The position numbers and the translations under genes are program-made. Below, one piece after another: positions 33,307 through 46,073 of a stretch of DNA of 64,000 bases. The notes below the pieces were generated by a model. That model was given only the letters and a program-made list of their open reading frames with translations. It did no database searches and had not been told where the DNA came from. The first letter of the stretch is position 1. Every line of letters begins with the position of its first letter. This DNA comes from Eremophila alpestris peregrina. Taxonomy: Eukaryota > Chordata > Aves > Passeriformes > Alaudidae. The DNA lies in contig WMCF01000025.1 in assembly GCA_009792885.1 (NCBI GenBank), positions 647,233 through 711,232 of the forward strand. Direction: 5' to 3'.

Positions 33307-36079
33307 TTATTAAGGCTCCTATCCCTCTTTCACTGGTGAAATACAGTTGTGGGTGAAAAAACTATGGATAAAATGGGGTCTAGTGAATAGCTGTGATGAA
33401 CCATGTATGGTGGACATGCAAATGACTATAATGGCTTAAGCACAAAAATCACCTTTTTGTAGACACAACATGACCATACTTCAGCATCTTCTGCTTTATT
33501 TTTCACAATTTTGAATATTCCTGCTTCACCTTTTCACAGTCTATTTCAACATCTAAATGTTGTTTAAGTAGTTGCCCATTCTCTTTCCCAACCATGTCCG
33601 ATCGCTGCAACCGTCGCCTCAATGAAAATAATTCCGTGTGCATTGGATAGCTGCCAACACTGTGATGAGTTCCCAGTGCCATGACAGTAAAGTGGCTTTA
33701 TGCATTATAAAATAACACCTACTTAGTTGATGCACACAGCAATTGCGCTACACAACCATGTAGTGTACACAACCAGTCTTGTACACTAACCTGTGAAGTT
33801 GTTGGTCAACCAAGTAGCTCTGCCAGGGAGAATTTTGTGTTCCACCCCTTCTAAATGATCCATCTATATGCTCTCTGTATCAGACCCAGTTAGCAGTGTG
33901 GATAAACAAAAGAACTTGAGTCATCTTCAGCCAGGAAAAGTTCAACCTGAGGCTGATGTTACGCTCTTACTGGTAAAAGACTGTAGTTTTAATCAAATAC
34001 TGTAAATATGATGAAAAGTATGCTTTAAACAATGAGAGGGTAAATCAAAATGCTAGATAGTTGCTGTTAAATAAGCACTATTTTAAAACATTGCCAATGA
34101 CTATGTAAGATATACTACCAGAATACATATTAGAGAGATCTAATGAAACAGCATAGGTAACAGGGTTCAAGAACTCAGAAAAAAATATCTGTGTCCTATT
34201 GTGTTTTTTTTCTGTGGCTGGTTATTAGAACTTTTTGGAGTCTTGCTAGCTCCTTTTTAAATTATGTACCAGCATTTTTGTTCCTCTGCTTTTTGGTGAA
34301 AGAGAATTTTTGTTCTAATAATCGGAAAAATATGGGCCTCAGTATGACATTCTCCACTAAGGGGAAGGGAACATATTATAAGGTCTTCTTTAATAACCTT
34401 ATTGCACTGGTACTAGTGTTTACCCATATCACACATAAAATATATACACATAAGGTTATTGTATGCGTGTTCATTTTTTGTCAGTACTCTCACCATTCAT
34501 AGCAGTGTTTTGCAACAGACAAATTAGTAGCTGTTTGGATTTTATCCTTCAGCATTACTTGCAAAGAGGATGAAAGATTTAAATAATTTTTCCAAATGTG
34601 CATTTTTTCATGAGAACTCCTCTTGGTAGTGTTCTCTGCCTCATTGATCAATTGGAATGGTGGCATTTATAAATGTTGATTGGGTTTAAGTCATCAACTA
34701 AAGATGAACAGCTGTGAAAAACGTTGTTGAGCACCTCCACCTTGGCATTCTTGGTAGACAAGAATCCTTGAAACAAGAAACCACATTCACTTTGAGAGGC
34801 AGAATCTGTACAGAATCCCTATAATCTTTCAGTCTACCAAATTACCACACCTGTTATCCTCATAAGTAGGTCTACACAACCTCCTCCCTGCCCCAGTGCC
34901 AGAGGCAGACTCATAGTTAGCACCAGTGCGTTGTGTAATCTGTGTGGTCTTCACAGATTGAAGAGCCACAGTTTAACTGTAAACCCTAACTGTTATTTTC
35001 ATTGCAAGTGCTTGTACTCAGACAGCTGACTTGAGATGAAATTAATTTCACAATTCTAAATATTTACATTTCAAACTGAATGCAGGCTGCATGTTGGAGT
35101 CTGAACCTGATTCATGCTATTCCCTACAGTTCTAAGATATGCAAGAGAACAGATGATTCTCTGTGTCATGACATGGAAGATTTAATGGGAAAATATTTTT
35201 CCACTGGTCTGGAATCCAGAGAAGAATTCAAAGGATTATGCTTATATTAATATCGAGTTGACTTTACTGTCCTTCAGGCCTGTTCAGCTGAAGAGGCAAA
35301 GAACTACATGGACTGAGCTCTGACTTACTTTCGGATAATAAGACAACATCACAAAAGTTATCAGTTACTTGCATTGACATTCAAAGATAGAGTTCAGAGA
35401 TTTTACTACATCCATATATTTTTTCCCCCAAAAAGATGAACTGGAGAAATCTCAGAATGAAGAGCTGATGAGAAAAGTTTGAGGGCAAACTGTGTATATG
35501 AGCATAATATTTTAGTGGAATTAATCAAAAAGTTCAAAAGGAATTTGCATTTTAAACACCAAAGCTACTGATATGAACTATCAATTTCTGAGATAGAACA
35601 CAATATTACAAGAAAAGAAGGTTGAGCCCAGTCCTTAAAAATAACTTCAAAAGAGAATTCAAGCGTCTTTTGATTAGCCTCCAGAAAGAAAAATACGGAC
35701 TTCCGATTTTCATAGAGGCAAATTGGTAAGCAGAAAAATGTCCATAAACCATGCATTAGAAGATGTTGGATGGGGAATGAGGACAAGTATCTCTGTTGCC
35801 TGGTTTGTCATTTCAGAGACAGGATATAGGTAAAGGTAAATAAAAATGAGTAAGTAAAAGTTTGTATCTCTGTTGGGAAGTCATTCATTTGCATCTCTGA
35901 TATCAGAACTAATTTGTCTCTATAAAGCTTTAAAATAAGTAAACTAAAAGCTAAATTCATTTCTAAACTAACCTGTGACTTGTTCTGGGGGTTCTCTCCA
36001 AATCATAATATCCTAAAATAGATGAACAATTGTCAATGTGATGTTTAATGAAGAAGAGGAGTGAATATATAAATGTGTG
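33307..36079. other. Unique sequence, no gene; small CpG cluster at 33599-33637
   Basis: No gene is supported. Five CpGs occur within about 40 bp at 33599-33637 in otherwise CpG-poor DNA. The longest frame (103 codons at 34191-34502) is hydrophobic and low in information, and is probably random. Confidence 0.5.
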
Positions 36080-36576
36080 TGCTGATTTTGTGCTGGAAAT
36101 TTTGGAGATAATTATGGGATGTTTTAATTATTGTTGAGCAGTGCTGACCCTTTTCTTCTTCTGACCCAGATCACCAGGGAGGAGCTGGGGATGCACAGGA
36201 ATGTGGGAGGGGACACAGCAGGGACAGCTGACCCCAGCTAACCCAAGGGACATTCCATACCACATGGCATCATGTGCAGCATATAAATATGGAGGAAGAA
36301 GGCAGGGGAAACATTCAGGATCAGGGTATTTGTCTTCTCAAGCCTTGGAGCTATGGTGTGCTGGAGCCCTGCTCTCTGTGAGATGGCTGAACACCTGCCT
36401 GCCCATGAGAAGTGGTGAATGAATGCCTTGTCTTGCTTTGGTTGTATGTAGGGCTTTCCCTTATATATTGCCTTCATCTCAACACACATATTCTGATTCT
36501 TCTCCCCTTGCCACCAGGAAGAAGTGAGAGGTTGACTATGCAAGGTTTGGTTGCCAGCTGGAATTAAACCAAATCA
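36080..36576 (+). mobile_element. Solo LTR, ERVL-like family (diverged copy A, 5' end lost)
   Basis: This shares with the copy at 45603-46193 an ordered set of blocks: GGGAGGGGACACAGC, GACAGCTGACCCCAG, a CATATAAAT TATA-type box, CATGAGAAGT.GTGAATGAATGCC and a terminal TTAAACCA. In the 64-base block 36384-36447 versus 45983-46046 I count about four differences. The first roughly 70 bp of the family are missing or unrecognisable. No internal retroviral sequence flanks it, so it is a solo LTR remnant in plus orientation. The family is widespread in bird genomes. I assign it to the ERVL/class III group from memory of its ends and from the 5-bp duplication at copy B. Confidence 0.82.
36282..36287 (+). 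promoter_or_regulatory. TATA box of LTR copy A
   Basis: TATAAA in the phrase CAGCATATAAAT, at the same relative position as in copy B. It is the inferred U3 promoter box; activity is unknown. Confidence 0.5.
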
Positions 36577-37500
36577 ATGTAGTAAGGGAAATTGTTCTCT
36601 GCTGATAGTGCAAAACCTGTGAAAAATCCTGAGAAACCTCCCACAGATCATGTGACTACAAAGGAGAAAATAAATGCCCTAAAATTTAGAATTGTGGCTC
36701 TATCCAGCTCATGCAGAGAAGGAATTGTGATTACAGGAGAGAACACAAAGAATTTGAAACACATAAAAATATTTTAATGCTGAAACTCTTACAAAGCATC
36801 TCAAACTTTGCACACCAATACAATTATTTAATTTCAAAGACTGCAAATAAATTTTCAGTGTTTCAGGTTTACCACTGGCTCTACTCTCAAGACACTTAAT
36901 TCATAAACCAGACATGCTATTTTCAAAACTAGGTAGTTGGAACTTCATGGCTTGCTGAATAGATTCAGAAAACCATCCTGCATAAAGTTCCTTTATCCCT
37001 AAAGTCATTCAACTTTTATGCAATGCTTTCCTACAAAGTCAATCCAGTATGTGAGTTCCTACAGAGAAGACTAATTGTCTATGAGCTCGCATTTACAAAA
37101 ATAATTATAATAAAAAAATTAGGTGGTGGTTTACTAAAGGTTATAATGGGATAAGTTGAAAGAACCTCAGAATTGCCTTTAATTGGTTTCAGGAATAACC
37201 ATCTTAGCAGACTCACTTCTCTTTATTTGACTCACTGAATAAGAGTCGGAAAAACTGACTTGCACTGGCAGGCTGACTTTGACTGCCAATATAAATCATT
37301 TTGGCCTTGTTTTAGACTACCTTAGACTTTCTTTCCCTTGGTAACACTTTTAGATGACAAATATTAATGAGACTGAGGAACAGATTTAACACTTGCCCTG
37401 GCACATTTCTTATTAAACTGTTTAGAAACAAGTTCTATTTCTGAGATCTTCGAGTAAACATTTTATTGATTCCTACATCTTTTAAAGCATGCAGTCATAA
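36577..37500. other. Unique AT-rich sequence, no gene
   Basis: No repeat family, RNA gene or coding region recognised between the LTR and the CR1 tail. Confidence 0.55.
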
Positions 37501-37581
37501 TCATAGAATCAATGCTTTGGGTTGGAAGGGACCTTAAAGATCATCTAGTTCTCGCCCTCCTGCCAAGGGCAGGAACACCTT
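37501..37581 (-). mobile_element. CR1 LINE, very short 3' end
   Basis: On the plus strand it reads TCATAGAATC, then GGGTTGGAAGGGACCTTAAA, GATCATCTAGTTC and GCCAAGGGCAGGAACACC. This is the reverse complement of the last 80 or so bases of CR1, including its terminal octamer. All coding sequence is lost by 5' truncation. It is less diverged than the other CR1 pieces in the window. Confidence 0.93.
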
Positions 37582-39086
37582 ACTCATACTTAGTGCATAT
37601 TAGACTTGTTATCGGTTTCTCTTCTTTTCCATTAGAATTTTTAAGAATTTGGTTCTCGTGGCCTTCATACACTTAACACTAAGCTTTAATTAGTATCATA
37701 CCTTATGAAACCACAATTCTAGTAATTTCCGTGCAAGAAACAATAACACATAAATTACATCTTGAAGCATGGTAGCATTTTATTTGTATATTTTAAAGAG
37801 AAACAGCTGTAGATCTTTTAATTCCGCATTGTAAGAAAATAGCATTTTTTGCACATTATTTTTTTCCAACTTCACAGGAAAAATCATAGGAGGAGCTGAC
37901 AAGTCAAAAGTACTTGCATGGTCTAGCATCCTTCCTTATGACAGAGATCTAGAACTTTTTAAGAAAAAAAAAAGAAAATATCATTCATCAAGAGCTACTA
38001 AACTTTTTGTTTGGGCCTCACAGGCTGTTTTCTTTGACAAGCCAGTTTCTGCATGAAAAGGCCTCATCAAATAAATAAACAAAGGCAACTGGAGCTTTCT
38101 TACGTTTTTGAAGTCTAAACATACTTAAAGGAAGTTAAAGCTTTTATTCTGAAAAAGGCATCTGTCATGAAGTGTGAGGGCTGAAGGATACCTTGGAACA
38201 GGAAAGGAAGTGTCTCAAGTTTACAAAGGAGAAATTTCAGGGAGAACATTATGGGATCATTGCTTTTGCTCTAAATCCTGATCTCTCCAGTAGCATGCTT
38301 TAATTTCATCCTGTAACATTCGAAGAAACTGAAAGTCTCATCTACTTTCAGCATTTAGAGTACCATTGAAAATTTATTTTGAAAACTACAAGCACTGCTA
38401 TGCTGTAGCAAACTCAAATTAACTAATTTTTTTCACAAGTCTTTTTGCATATGTTTTGTATGACTATAAATACACTTTTTTATTCTTCTACTAGTATCCA
38501 GACATCTTTTCTCTTGCATTATGCTCTTTTGTATTTCCTTATCTGTGATTCCAACCTTTGTTGCAATTTATAACATAAAGCTGTTTTTCTTTCTCCTTAT
38601 GGGACCTTTTAAAGTTTGCTTATCCCTTTCTCTATCTCCTTGGCATTATACTGGTATGTGTACACACTCACCTCGTATTGCAGTTGTCCACTTGTGCATT
38701 CCTCCCAACACACCCAAACCAAATCTAAGCCCCCCTTTCTTGTTACTGTCTCACTCCTTGAGTCTACAGCAATGTCAACAAACTATACCTGCACTGTACT
38801 TGACAGAAAGAAAATCAAGTCTACACCTTTTATAGGAAAAGGCTTAGTCTAGATTATACCCTTGCTAAAAATGAAGCCCTTGCCTCTAGAAACTAAATTA
38901 CTACAAAATCACAGTAGTAATTTTCCCCCCACCCATGCCCTTGCACAATTAACAACCATATCCAGCATGAAAGGGTGGGTGGGGTTAGAAGGCATTCTTG
39001 CAAAATTCCCATGAAAAATAATTCATACAAAACTACCCAGTCTTGAAGCAGCAGATGAAAAGTGTTCACTCTGGATAGGTCCTTCA
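37582..39086. other. Unique AT-rich sequence, no gene
   Basis: No gene or named repeat. The 104-codon frame at 38521-38835 and the overlapping one at 38616-38852 are hydrophobic and do not resemble any family I know. Confidence 0.55.
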
Positions 39087-39168
39087 GGGTTTTTTTCTCA
39101 AGTTTGGGGGGGTTTTGTTTGTTTGTTTGTTTTTTTGTTCATTTGTTGGGTGGTTTGTTTTTTTCCCC
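39087..39168. repeat. G/T-rich low-complexity tract with (GTTT)n
   Basis: Plus-strand T and G runs with a clear (GTTT)n core at about 39112-39130. It is similar in make-up to the tract at 13808-13923. Confidence 0.8.
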
Positions 39169-42100
39169 TTCTTAAATTGCCCTTTGTGGTCATGGCTTGG
39201 GGCTTGTGTTAAAAAACTGAGAACTTAGTTTTTGCAGCTTCATTTTTACATTACAGTAGCAGATACTGTTATGAACACAGTTACCCTCTGAGGGGTTACT
39301 GAGCCCAGCAGAAAAAGTGCAGCTAGTACAGAAACACAGTAAATTCCAAATGCATTACTTCTTCCCTTCCCCTTCCCAAATACAAAACATTCAACTACAT
39401 CGGATTCTTTGATTTTTGATAACAGGGCTCGGTTTCTAAATGTAATATGCCCCAGGTTACTTGGTAAGTTTTCTTGGCCTGTGATCAGGAGCACACCTGA
39501 CAGATGCAGACTACCTCTCCTGTCACCTTCATGTAATCCTTCATGTTTTGTATCAAAGAATTCCTCCAGCAGTTGAAAGCAAATTTATCCTCAAAGGTAT
39601 TTATGACAAATACAATAATTCCTTTTAATGCAGGGACTGTTTAATCCACCAACCTATTAAGTACAGTATACCTCCAGCAAACAACCATTACTTCTCATTA
39701 ACATATTGCACTTAAAAATACAATTAATCCTTTAATAGGAACCTAAAATACATAGTTTCCTCTATGCAGCACCTCTCCCGATAATAATCTGCAGAAAGTG
39801 GTATCCAAAAGTTAATTAAAAGCAAAGTGTTCTTACATACTAGGCTTCCTGTTCAGACACACAATGGCTTGATGTTATTGGTGCTTTCACTGATTAAAAG
39901 GATTTACAATATATAGTTTTGGGAAAGAAGCTCTATAATTGCTGCTAATTGCCTTCATTTTTAGATGGTTGGATATATTTCACATGGGTCTTGTTTAACT
40001 GTGCTAGACATTTTCCAAGCATATATATTAAACTTTTCCTTTTATTAATTCAAAAAGTAACTACAAGTTTCTTTTTTCCTTACCTATTACTCCACAAACT
40101 ATTTTGGTAGAGTGCTTTTTCATAGCCAATGATAATTACACTTAAATAGAGAATAAAAATAACTTTTTTGATTAAATTTACAGGCCTATGGCTCAGAAAA
40201 TATGGTTTCTATTCTCACTTGCACAATGGATTTTCTGTATCATTGAGCAAGACAGGCTTGATCACAGCTACTTTTCTCCATCTTTTACTGCAGAGTGTTT
40301 TCTTTTCAAAATATATATTTTTCTGTCTAATTAGAGCTAATCAAGAATAGTGACAAAAATGTGTTAGAAAATTATACTGCAAAAAGCTGAATATGGAAAC
40401 AACCATATGCATCAAATTATTATAATTATTATAAATTCTAAATAGGATTTTTTTTTTTGTTGTTGAAGTAACCTCATTCAATATTTTCTGGCTTCTCGAA
40501 GCAGAGAACATAATTTTGCTCAGTTCCCATTTACAGTTAAGCTGCCTTCTGCTGTTTTGGCCTCCCACTCAGAGTGGACTAGAGAAAATATAACTTGGTA
40601 CTGAAGGAATCCATTGTGGTGTGTCCTAGAAGACAAGTCCAGCTACTGCAAGACCTACTTTTTAACCATAAGTCTCTCTGGCCTGACAAAGAAACCCAGC
40701 CTGAGGTTTTTCTCATCAAGTGCAGCAAGAAAGTGGATGCTGGAGATTAAATCTTGTTCTGCTGAAGCTGTTTAACCATGAACATAATGAACATATGACA
40801 ACAGGACTTGGTGTGTTTGTGTAGGTTTCCCCCTGGGAAAAAAGTCACCAGCAAGACGAGTCTCAAAGGCCTCAGTTGCACAGGGGAGCTACGCTAATAA
40901 GTGGTGGATTGCACTTTGTACTTGAATTTTAAACTCTCATAGCCTGAAGGCGTTTTGCCAAGGATGGTAGACCCTAGCACAGCTTTACCAAGTGCACACA
41001 ACAGGATTGTATGTGTGATATGCAACAACTGGTGCCAAGAACCCCAGGCTCAAGTTAGATGGGCGTCTTGGGGAGAGTTATTCAGACTGGGTCTAGTCAG
41101 TCTCCTGTGCGGCAAGTCTCTTGGCAGGCTGAAGGATATTAGGTTCTTTCTTGGAGTGAATATTCCAAATTAGTTTAATTTGAACTATGTAGTCTGCGTG
41201 CCCTGAGCCTGCTCTGTGCAGTAGAGGATAGAGACTTAGATTCAAGCATATTTTTGATTGTAGATAAAAAAAAGAGAAAAAATGCCTCATATCCACATAC
41301 ACTTTTTCATTGTAATTGTTTTCCTAACAAAATTCTAGAATGCCTTCAGGGTACCTATACTTTGCTGTTTGTTGTATAAAAAAATTCAAAAAACATGCAC
41401 AACTTTCTCAGTTATAGTTATTCATAATAATCTTGGACTTCAATGTAGATGTCAGCAAAGAAATGTTATTTCTTCTGATTAATAACATCACAGCTCTCTT
41501 CTGGCTTTATTTGTGTTAATTTTGATCCTGAGAAGCCAACAATATTCAAATGCATTACATTCTTTAAGAACCTATCTTCTATTATGAAAATAGCTGTCTG
41601 TTAGCAGCAAACATCCTAAACTCTGAAAGTTTTTTTATGCAAGGAGAGAGGTCTGTAGGAAAAATGTATGGTTGGCTGATTTGGCTTTTTATGTTTTAAA
41701 AAGCTGCCCTGGAAACCTTCAGTATTTGGCAAGGTCTTCTACCATTTAGCAGATTTCAAGACACGTTTCTTTAAACATGTTTTCACCTGTTTTGTCAGTG
41801 CTTATAGTTTTTTTAACATGTGTACTACAACTTCTCAGAGACACAACTTGTACAATAAATTTAATGCAATTTCTGAAGTGATCGGGAAGCAAAACATAGA
41901 ATTTCAAAACCTACCAAGTAAACTTATCAAAGTACAAATTTTACTACATGATTACATGATTAGTAGTTGATGTCCACAAGTTTCACAGACTATGAGGGGA
42001 TATATATCCAAAAGAGTGACTTGAAGATTCTAGTTGAAATGAATCTAATTTAACTAAGAATTGGCACAACCCGCTTTGTAGTCCTGTACATTTTTTTATC

Positions 42101-44869
42101 ATTCACATTAAAAACTCCTCATGTTTAACAAATTTGTTTCCACCTATGCAATGTAATAATCCTACTTCACTTTTGATTTTCTAGAAGGAACACACAGATA
42201 CTAATTCATATCTGATTTAAATGAACATGTTCATGCTAGTTGAGGTATTCAGTTAGATTTCAGTCTCTCCAGCTGAGTTGCCTGATTGAGAATACATTTT
42301 GTAAAGATGTTGATGTGGGAGGTTTTCCCTTCAGCAATTTTACATACAAATTAGATGCATGTGTGTCTGAAAAAAATATATCTATATATCAAGAAATAAA
42401 CTCATAAATGATTTTGGAACTAAAAATCTTAGGCAATTACTGTTTGGTATAAATCTGTACTACCCAGCAGAAATTACTGACAGGCAAAATATCTGTATTT
42501 TTCATTAGGTTTCAGTGGAATAAAATATTTATGTTAGAAATGTGATATTTAATCACTTCTTCATATTTATGACCTGTAAATTTCCAGTATGCTGTCATTA
42601 AACCACTAATCCTGTAGTCTTTGCTTGAACAAATCTTGTGTATTTTTTGTATTTTTTTGTATTTTTGTATTGAAATTTCAATTTTAAAAAGTTTCTTAGC
42701 TAAGTCCCTGTGATTTGACTCATGCATGACTTTTACCTTCAGCATAAAATTAAAGGCTGGGAATAAGATCAGACTTAGGGATTGTCATGCCTTTATCTTA
42801 ACTGTGGGAGCCTATTTTGGTAGATTTCTCAATTTGATGTTTCCTTTTAATCAAAAGGGTTGCATACTCATCCTCCTACTACAGTGTCAAGTGAGACATA
42901 TTCTCACTCTTTAACAGTGAAGGATATATAGGCTTTTTTTTCCCTCTTTTTTATTATGAAAAAAGAGGAAATATATACAATGGAAAAAGAAAGGACGTAA
43001 TTTCCTTATTTTTTGGTTGTGAAGAAATATGGTTGAAAACTATTTGTAAAGTTAAAAGTCCTGTTTTGTAATCATGCTTGGTTCTCTTAAAACCTATCCT
43101 AAAAGGAGTCACAGAGGAATCTAAACTTGTCATTTACAAGCAGATAATCAATTGGAGATTTTTTTAAATAGAGCTGTGCAGCTCCTACTCATTTTTAAGT
43201 TCTTATATAGGGCTTCAAAACTGTGTCAGACAAGATTTGTGGTGAGGAAGAATAGATAAATTTATACATTTATCAGTCAAATCCAAGTAATTTTCCCCCA
43301 GAAATCTTTGTAACAATTGTTTAGAATGATGTAGAACAAGATAGGATGACTGCTCTATAGGACCCAGTAGTTCTACAGTAATATTGCAGTGCAGTAAGGC
43401 TTAGAAATGCAGACTTGCCTTGTAGAAGGTATTTGTATAGGCTAAGTGACAGTTGTCAAAGTTCAGGGGTTAATTCATGAGCAGATGCTGATATTGACAG
43501 AAAGCCACAAAACTAAGAGAAAAATATTGCCAAATCTTACTTCTTTAAGAAGAACAATTTCACTGTTGTATCATCCTACATATTTTCTAACACTCTGATT
43601 TTTCCCCTTGCTTCCCTTTGGATTTCCTCCTCTTCATCCACAACTTCTTTAAGGTTTTGTGCATAAATTATCAAGAAAATATCTTTTTTGTTGCTGTTGT
43701 TGCAAAATGAAACTGGTGGCTCATTTTCAGCTTTTCAATCTTAAATTCTTAGTTGTGTTTAACTACATTTTGTCAGTCAACCTTTCTCTGTGTTACTTTA
43801 ATTCATTTTGTTTGTTGACGCAGACCCATATCCGTATTCAGCAGCATTACAACTAATGACCAACCTGAAAGTTTCTGGGGACATGATTAAGTGGAAGCAG
43901 AATAGTCTGTGAAGTCATGATTTTTAGCCAGAGGAAAATGGATGAATGGAGAATTTTTTCTTTCCAAACCTGAGACTTAAAACTCTACTTAATCTGGTCT
44001 ACATAACTGAAGATAAGCGTTCCATGTTGTGGAAGATATAGGTTGAAGATGAGTGGCTGATGGAAAATTCAGATTGTGCCTGTGGGTTATCTGAAACTTA
44101 GGAGATATGCATCTGTAAAACCACTTTCCACCTTCTTCTGGATCTTGCTATAAACACACTCAGCTGCTCTGATCATGTCTTCAACACACAACTGAAGAAC
44201 AGAGAGCTTGCTCTGAGGCATTTAAGGCCACATGAATCTCCCCAGTAATTTAAAACAAATCTCAGTTTTTCAAGTGAAAATTCTTAGGTAGGGGTATTGA
44301 GATTCCCTCTTTTTTTTTACAAAGCTAATGCATAGGTTTTTGAATAATGCTATTATATTGCAAGTTCAGGAGCGCAAAAGAACTACAGGATGCACAACTA
44401 ACAGAGAAACCAGAGGCAAGCAGGAGAAAACTGGGAAAAGATAAAATGGGAAGGAAGAATAGACACTTAGCAGAAGGGCTGTTGTTTATATCCCTTAGAA
44501 GCTGGTGAGAACTAGGAGGTGGAAGATGAGAATACCAGTGTTCTAGAAGGAGAGGAGAGTCAAAGACTCTAGGAGCACAGGAATACCCTGTGACAATTTA
44601 TAGGCAGTCATTTTTGGTAAGGAGTATAGCACATGAGATGGAAGAAGAAATGAAAAAATCTCTTGGTCAAGGAACTTGTTCCAAAGCACTTTGTGTCAGA
44701 GAAGGAAATGAACAGTGGATGTCCAGGCAAATCAAATTGGTCTCATCAAACAGGTGTTGAATTGGGGAATAGCAGTAGTGCTTATACATAGGCAGCTTTC
44801 CTGTTTAAACAGAAATAGGTGTGGCAGAGACAATATTGTTGTTCACATGGATATTCCCCAACACAGATT
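39169..44869. other. Unique sequence; one GC-richer patch; a palindrome at 42943-42968
   Basis: About 39690-39990 is AT-rich with many ATTAA/TAATT motifs and may be conserved non-coding DNA. About 40560-41230 is richer in GC with a few CpGs; it could be an old insertion but I cannot name it. At 42943-42952 and 42959-42968 there are perfect 10-bp inverted arms (CCTCTTTTTT / AAAAAAGAGG). A (TATTTTTTG)n-like array lies at 42638-42670. No gene is supported. Confidence 0.5.
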
Positions 44870-45420
44870 TGTTGAGTTTATTGTTCTAAGTATAGAGTTT
44901 TGCATTTGCCATTAGTGGTTTATGCGTGGCTTTTCTCTCCAACTTGACAAGACCATTTCAAAGTCTAATCCTGTCCTCCAGTGTCTTCACATCTGTCACA
45001 GTTCTGTGTCATCTGTAGATTTAATAGGCTTACTCTCTGTGCTATCATCTACCATTGTAATGAAAATATTGAATCATATTAAATTAAAACAGGCTCCTGA
45101 AGAGCCCAATTTGATAAATCTCTCCAGTTTGACAGTGAGCCACTGATAATTATTCTCTGTGTGGTTTTCCAACCAGTTAGGCTCACCAGCAGTAGTATCA
45201 TCTAGTTTATATTTCCATGACTTAGTTATGAAAATGTCATGTGCAACAATGTAAAAAGCCTTACTAAAGTCAGCATGTGTCATATACTTTCCCTCATCCA
45301 CAAGTCCTGTTAAATTTCATAAAAAGAAATTAGATTGGTTTGACATGTTTTGTTCTTAATGAATCTGTGTAGGCCGCTTCTTACCTTATTCTTAAGGCAC
45401 TTAGAAGTGTTTTGTATTTT
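44870..45420 (-). mobile_element. Ancient CR1/L3-type LINE fragment, reverse-transcriptase domain
   Basis: The plus strand carries reverse-complement blocks well known from sauropsid CR1/L3 elements: TGTGTCATCTGTAGATTTAA, GACAGTGAGCCACTGATAA, AAAATGTCATGTGCAACAAT, AAAGCCTTACTAAAGTCAGC, TTGGTTTGACATGTTTTGTT. On the minus strand 45074-45301 gives a degraded reverse-transcriptase segment, with DFSKAFYIVAHDIF standing for the family's DFSKAFDTVSHDIL. This is the part of the palm that carries the first catalytic aspartate. The region leading to the FADD box has stops and shifts. The copy is far more diverged than the two CR1 tails, lacks both ends and is dead. The lower-coordinate limit is approximate. 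Confidence 0.88.
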
Positions 45421-45602
45421 TTTCTTGCTGTTTTCCAGAAATCAAAGTTTTTACCTTTGTTTATTATTTTGACAAGTTTGCTGACAATATTTTGTAATAT
45501 ACCACAGAACAAGGCTCACATTTTGTGGTGTTACCCAAAAATAGAAGGCCTTTATCCACAAGAGACTTCTCATGTGTATGCGTCAGCACACATAAATCTA
45601 TC
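45421..45602. other. Spacer, possibly the outer edge of the old CR1 copy
   Basis: Weak similarity to CR1 may continue to about 45440-45520 (T-rich, CTGTTTTCCAG), but I cannot align it with confidence. The solo LTR begins directly after it. Confidence 0.4.
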
Positions 45603-45878
45603 TGTCCTGGTTTTGGCTGGGATACAGTTCATTTTCTTTGTAGTGGCTAGTAGAGGACTAAGTTTTGGAGTTGTGTTGAAAACAGTGTTGAGAACATAGA
45701 GAGGTCATCTCTATTGCTGAGCAGTATTTACAGAGAGTCAAGACCTTTTCTGCTTCTCACCTCAACCCACAAGTGAGGAGGCTGGGGGAGCACGAGGAGT
45801 TGGGAGGGGACACAGCTGGGACAGCTGACCCCAGGTGATGAAAGGGTTATTCCAGAGTGTATGTTGTCATGCTCAGCA

Positions 45879-45884
45879 TATAAA
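45879..45884 (+). promoter_or_regulatory. TATA box of LTR copy B
   Basis: TATAAA in CAGCATATAAATGGGG, about 275 bp into the LTR and about 190 bp before the ATTAAA signal. Its position matches copy A. Confidence 0.5.
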
Positions 45885-46067
45885 TGGGGGGGAGGAGTAG
45901 GAAGGAGTAGGGGCATATTTAGAGGGATGGCATTTGTCTTCCTGAGTCACCATGATATGCGATAGAGCCTTACTCTCCTGGAGATGGCTGAACATCTGCT
46001 TGCCCATGAGAAGTAGTGAATGAATGCCTTGTTTTGCTTTGGTTGTGCTCATGGTTTTGTTTTATCT

Positions 46068-46073
46068 ATTAAA
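46068..46073 (+). terminator. Polyadenylation signal ATTAAA of LTR copy B
   Basis: ATTAAA in the phrase CTATTAAAATATC, in the expected R-region position. It is a common variant of AATAAA. Confidence 0.45.

Noticed and set aside
34191..34502. 103-codon hydrophobic plus-strand frame, membrane-protein-like
   Set aside because: T-rich DNA gives hydrophobic frames by chance; no family motif or conserved exon boundaries.
36238..36543. Minus-strand 101-codon frame
   Set aside because: It is antisense to the solo LTR at 36080-36576, which carries no gene.
45412..45699. Plus-strand 95-codon frame with hydrophobic stretches
   Set aside because: It spans the old CR1 edge and the first part of the LTR, so it is a chimera of two dead repeats.
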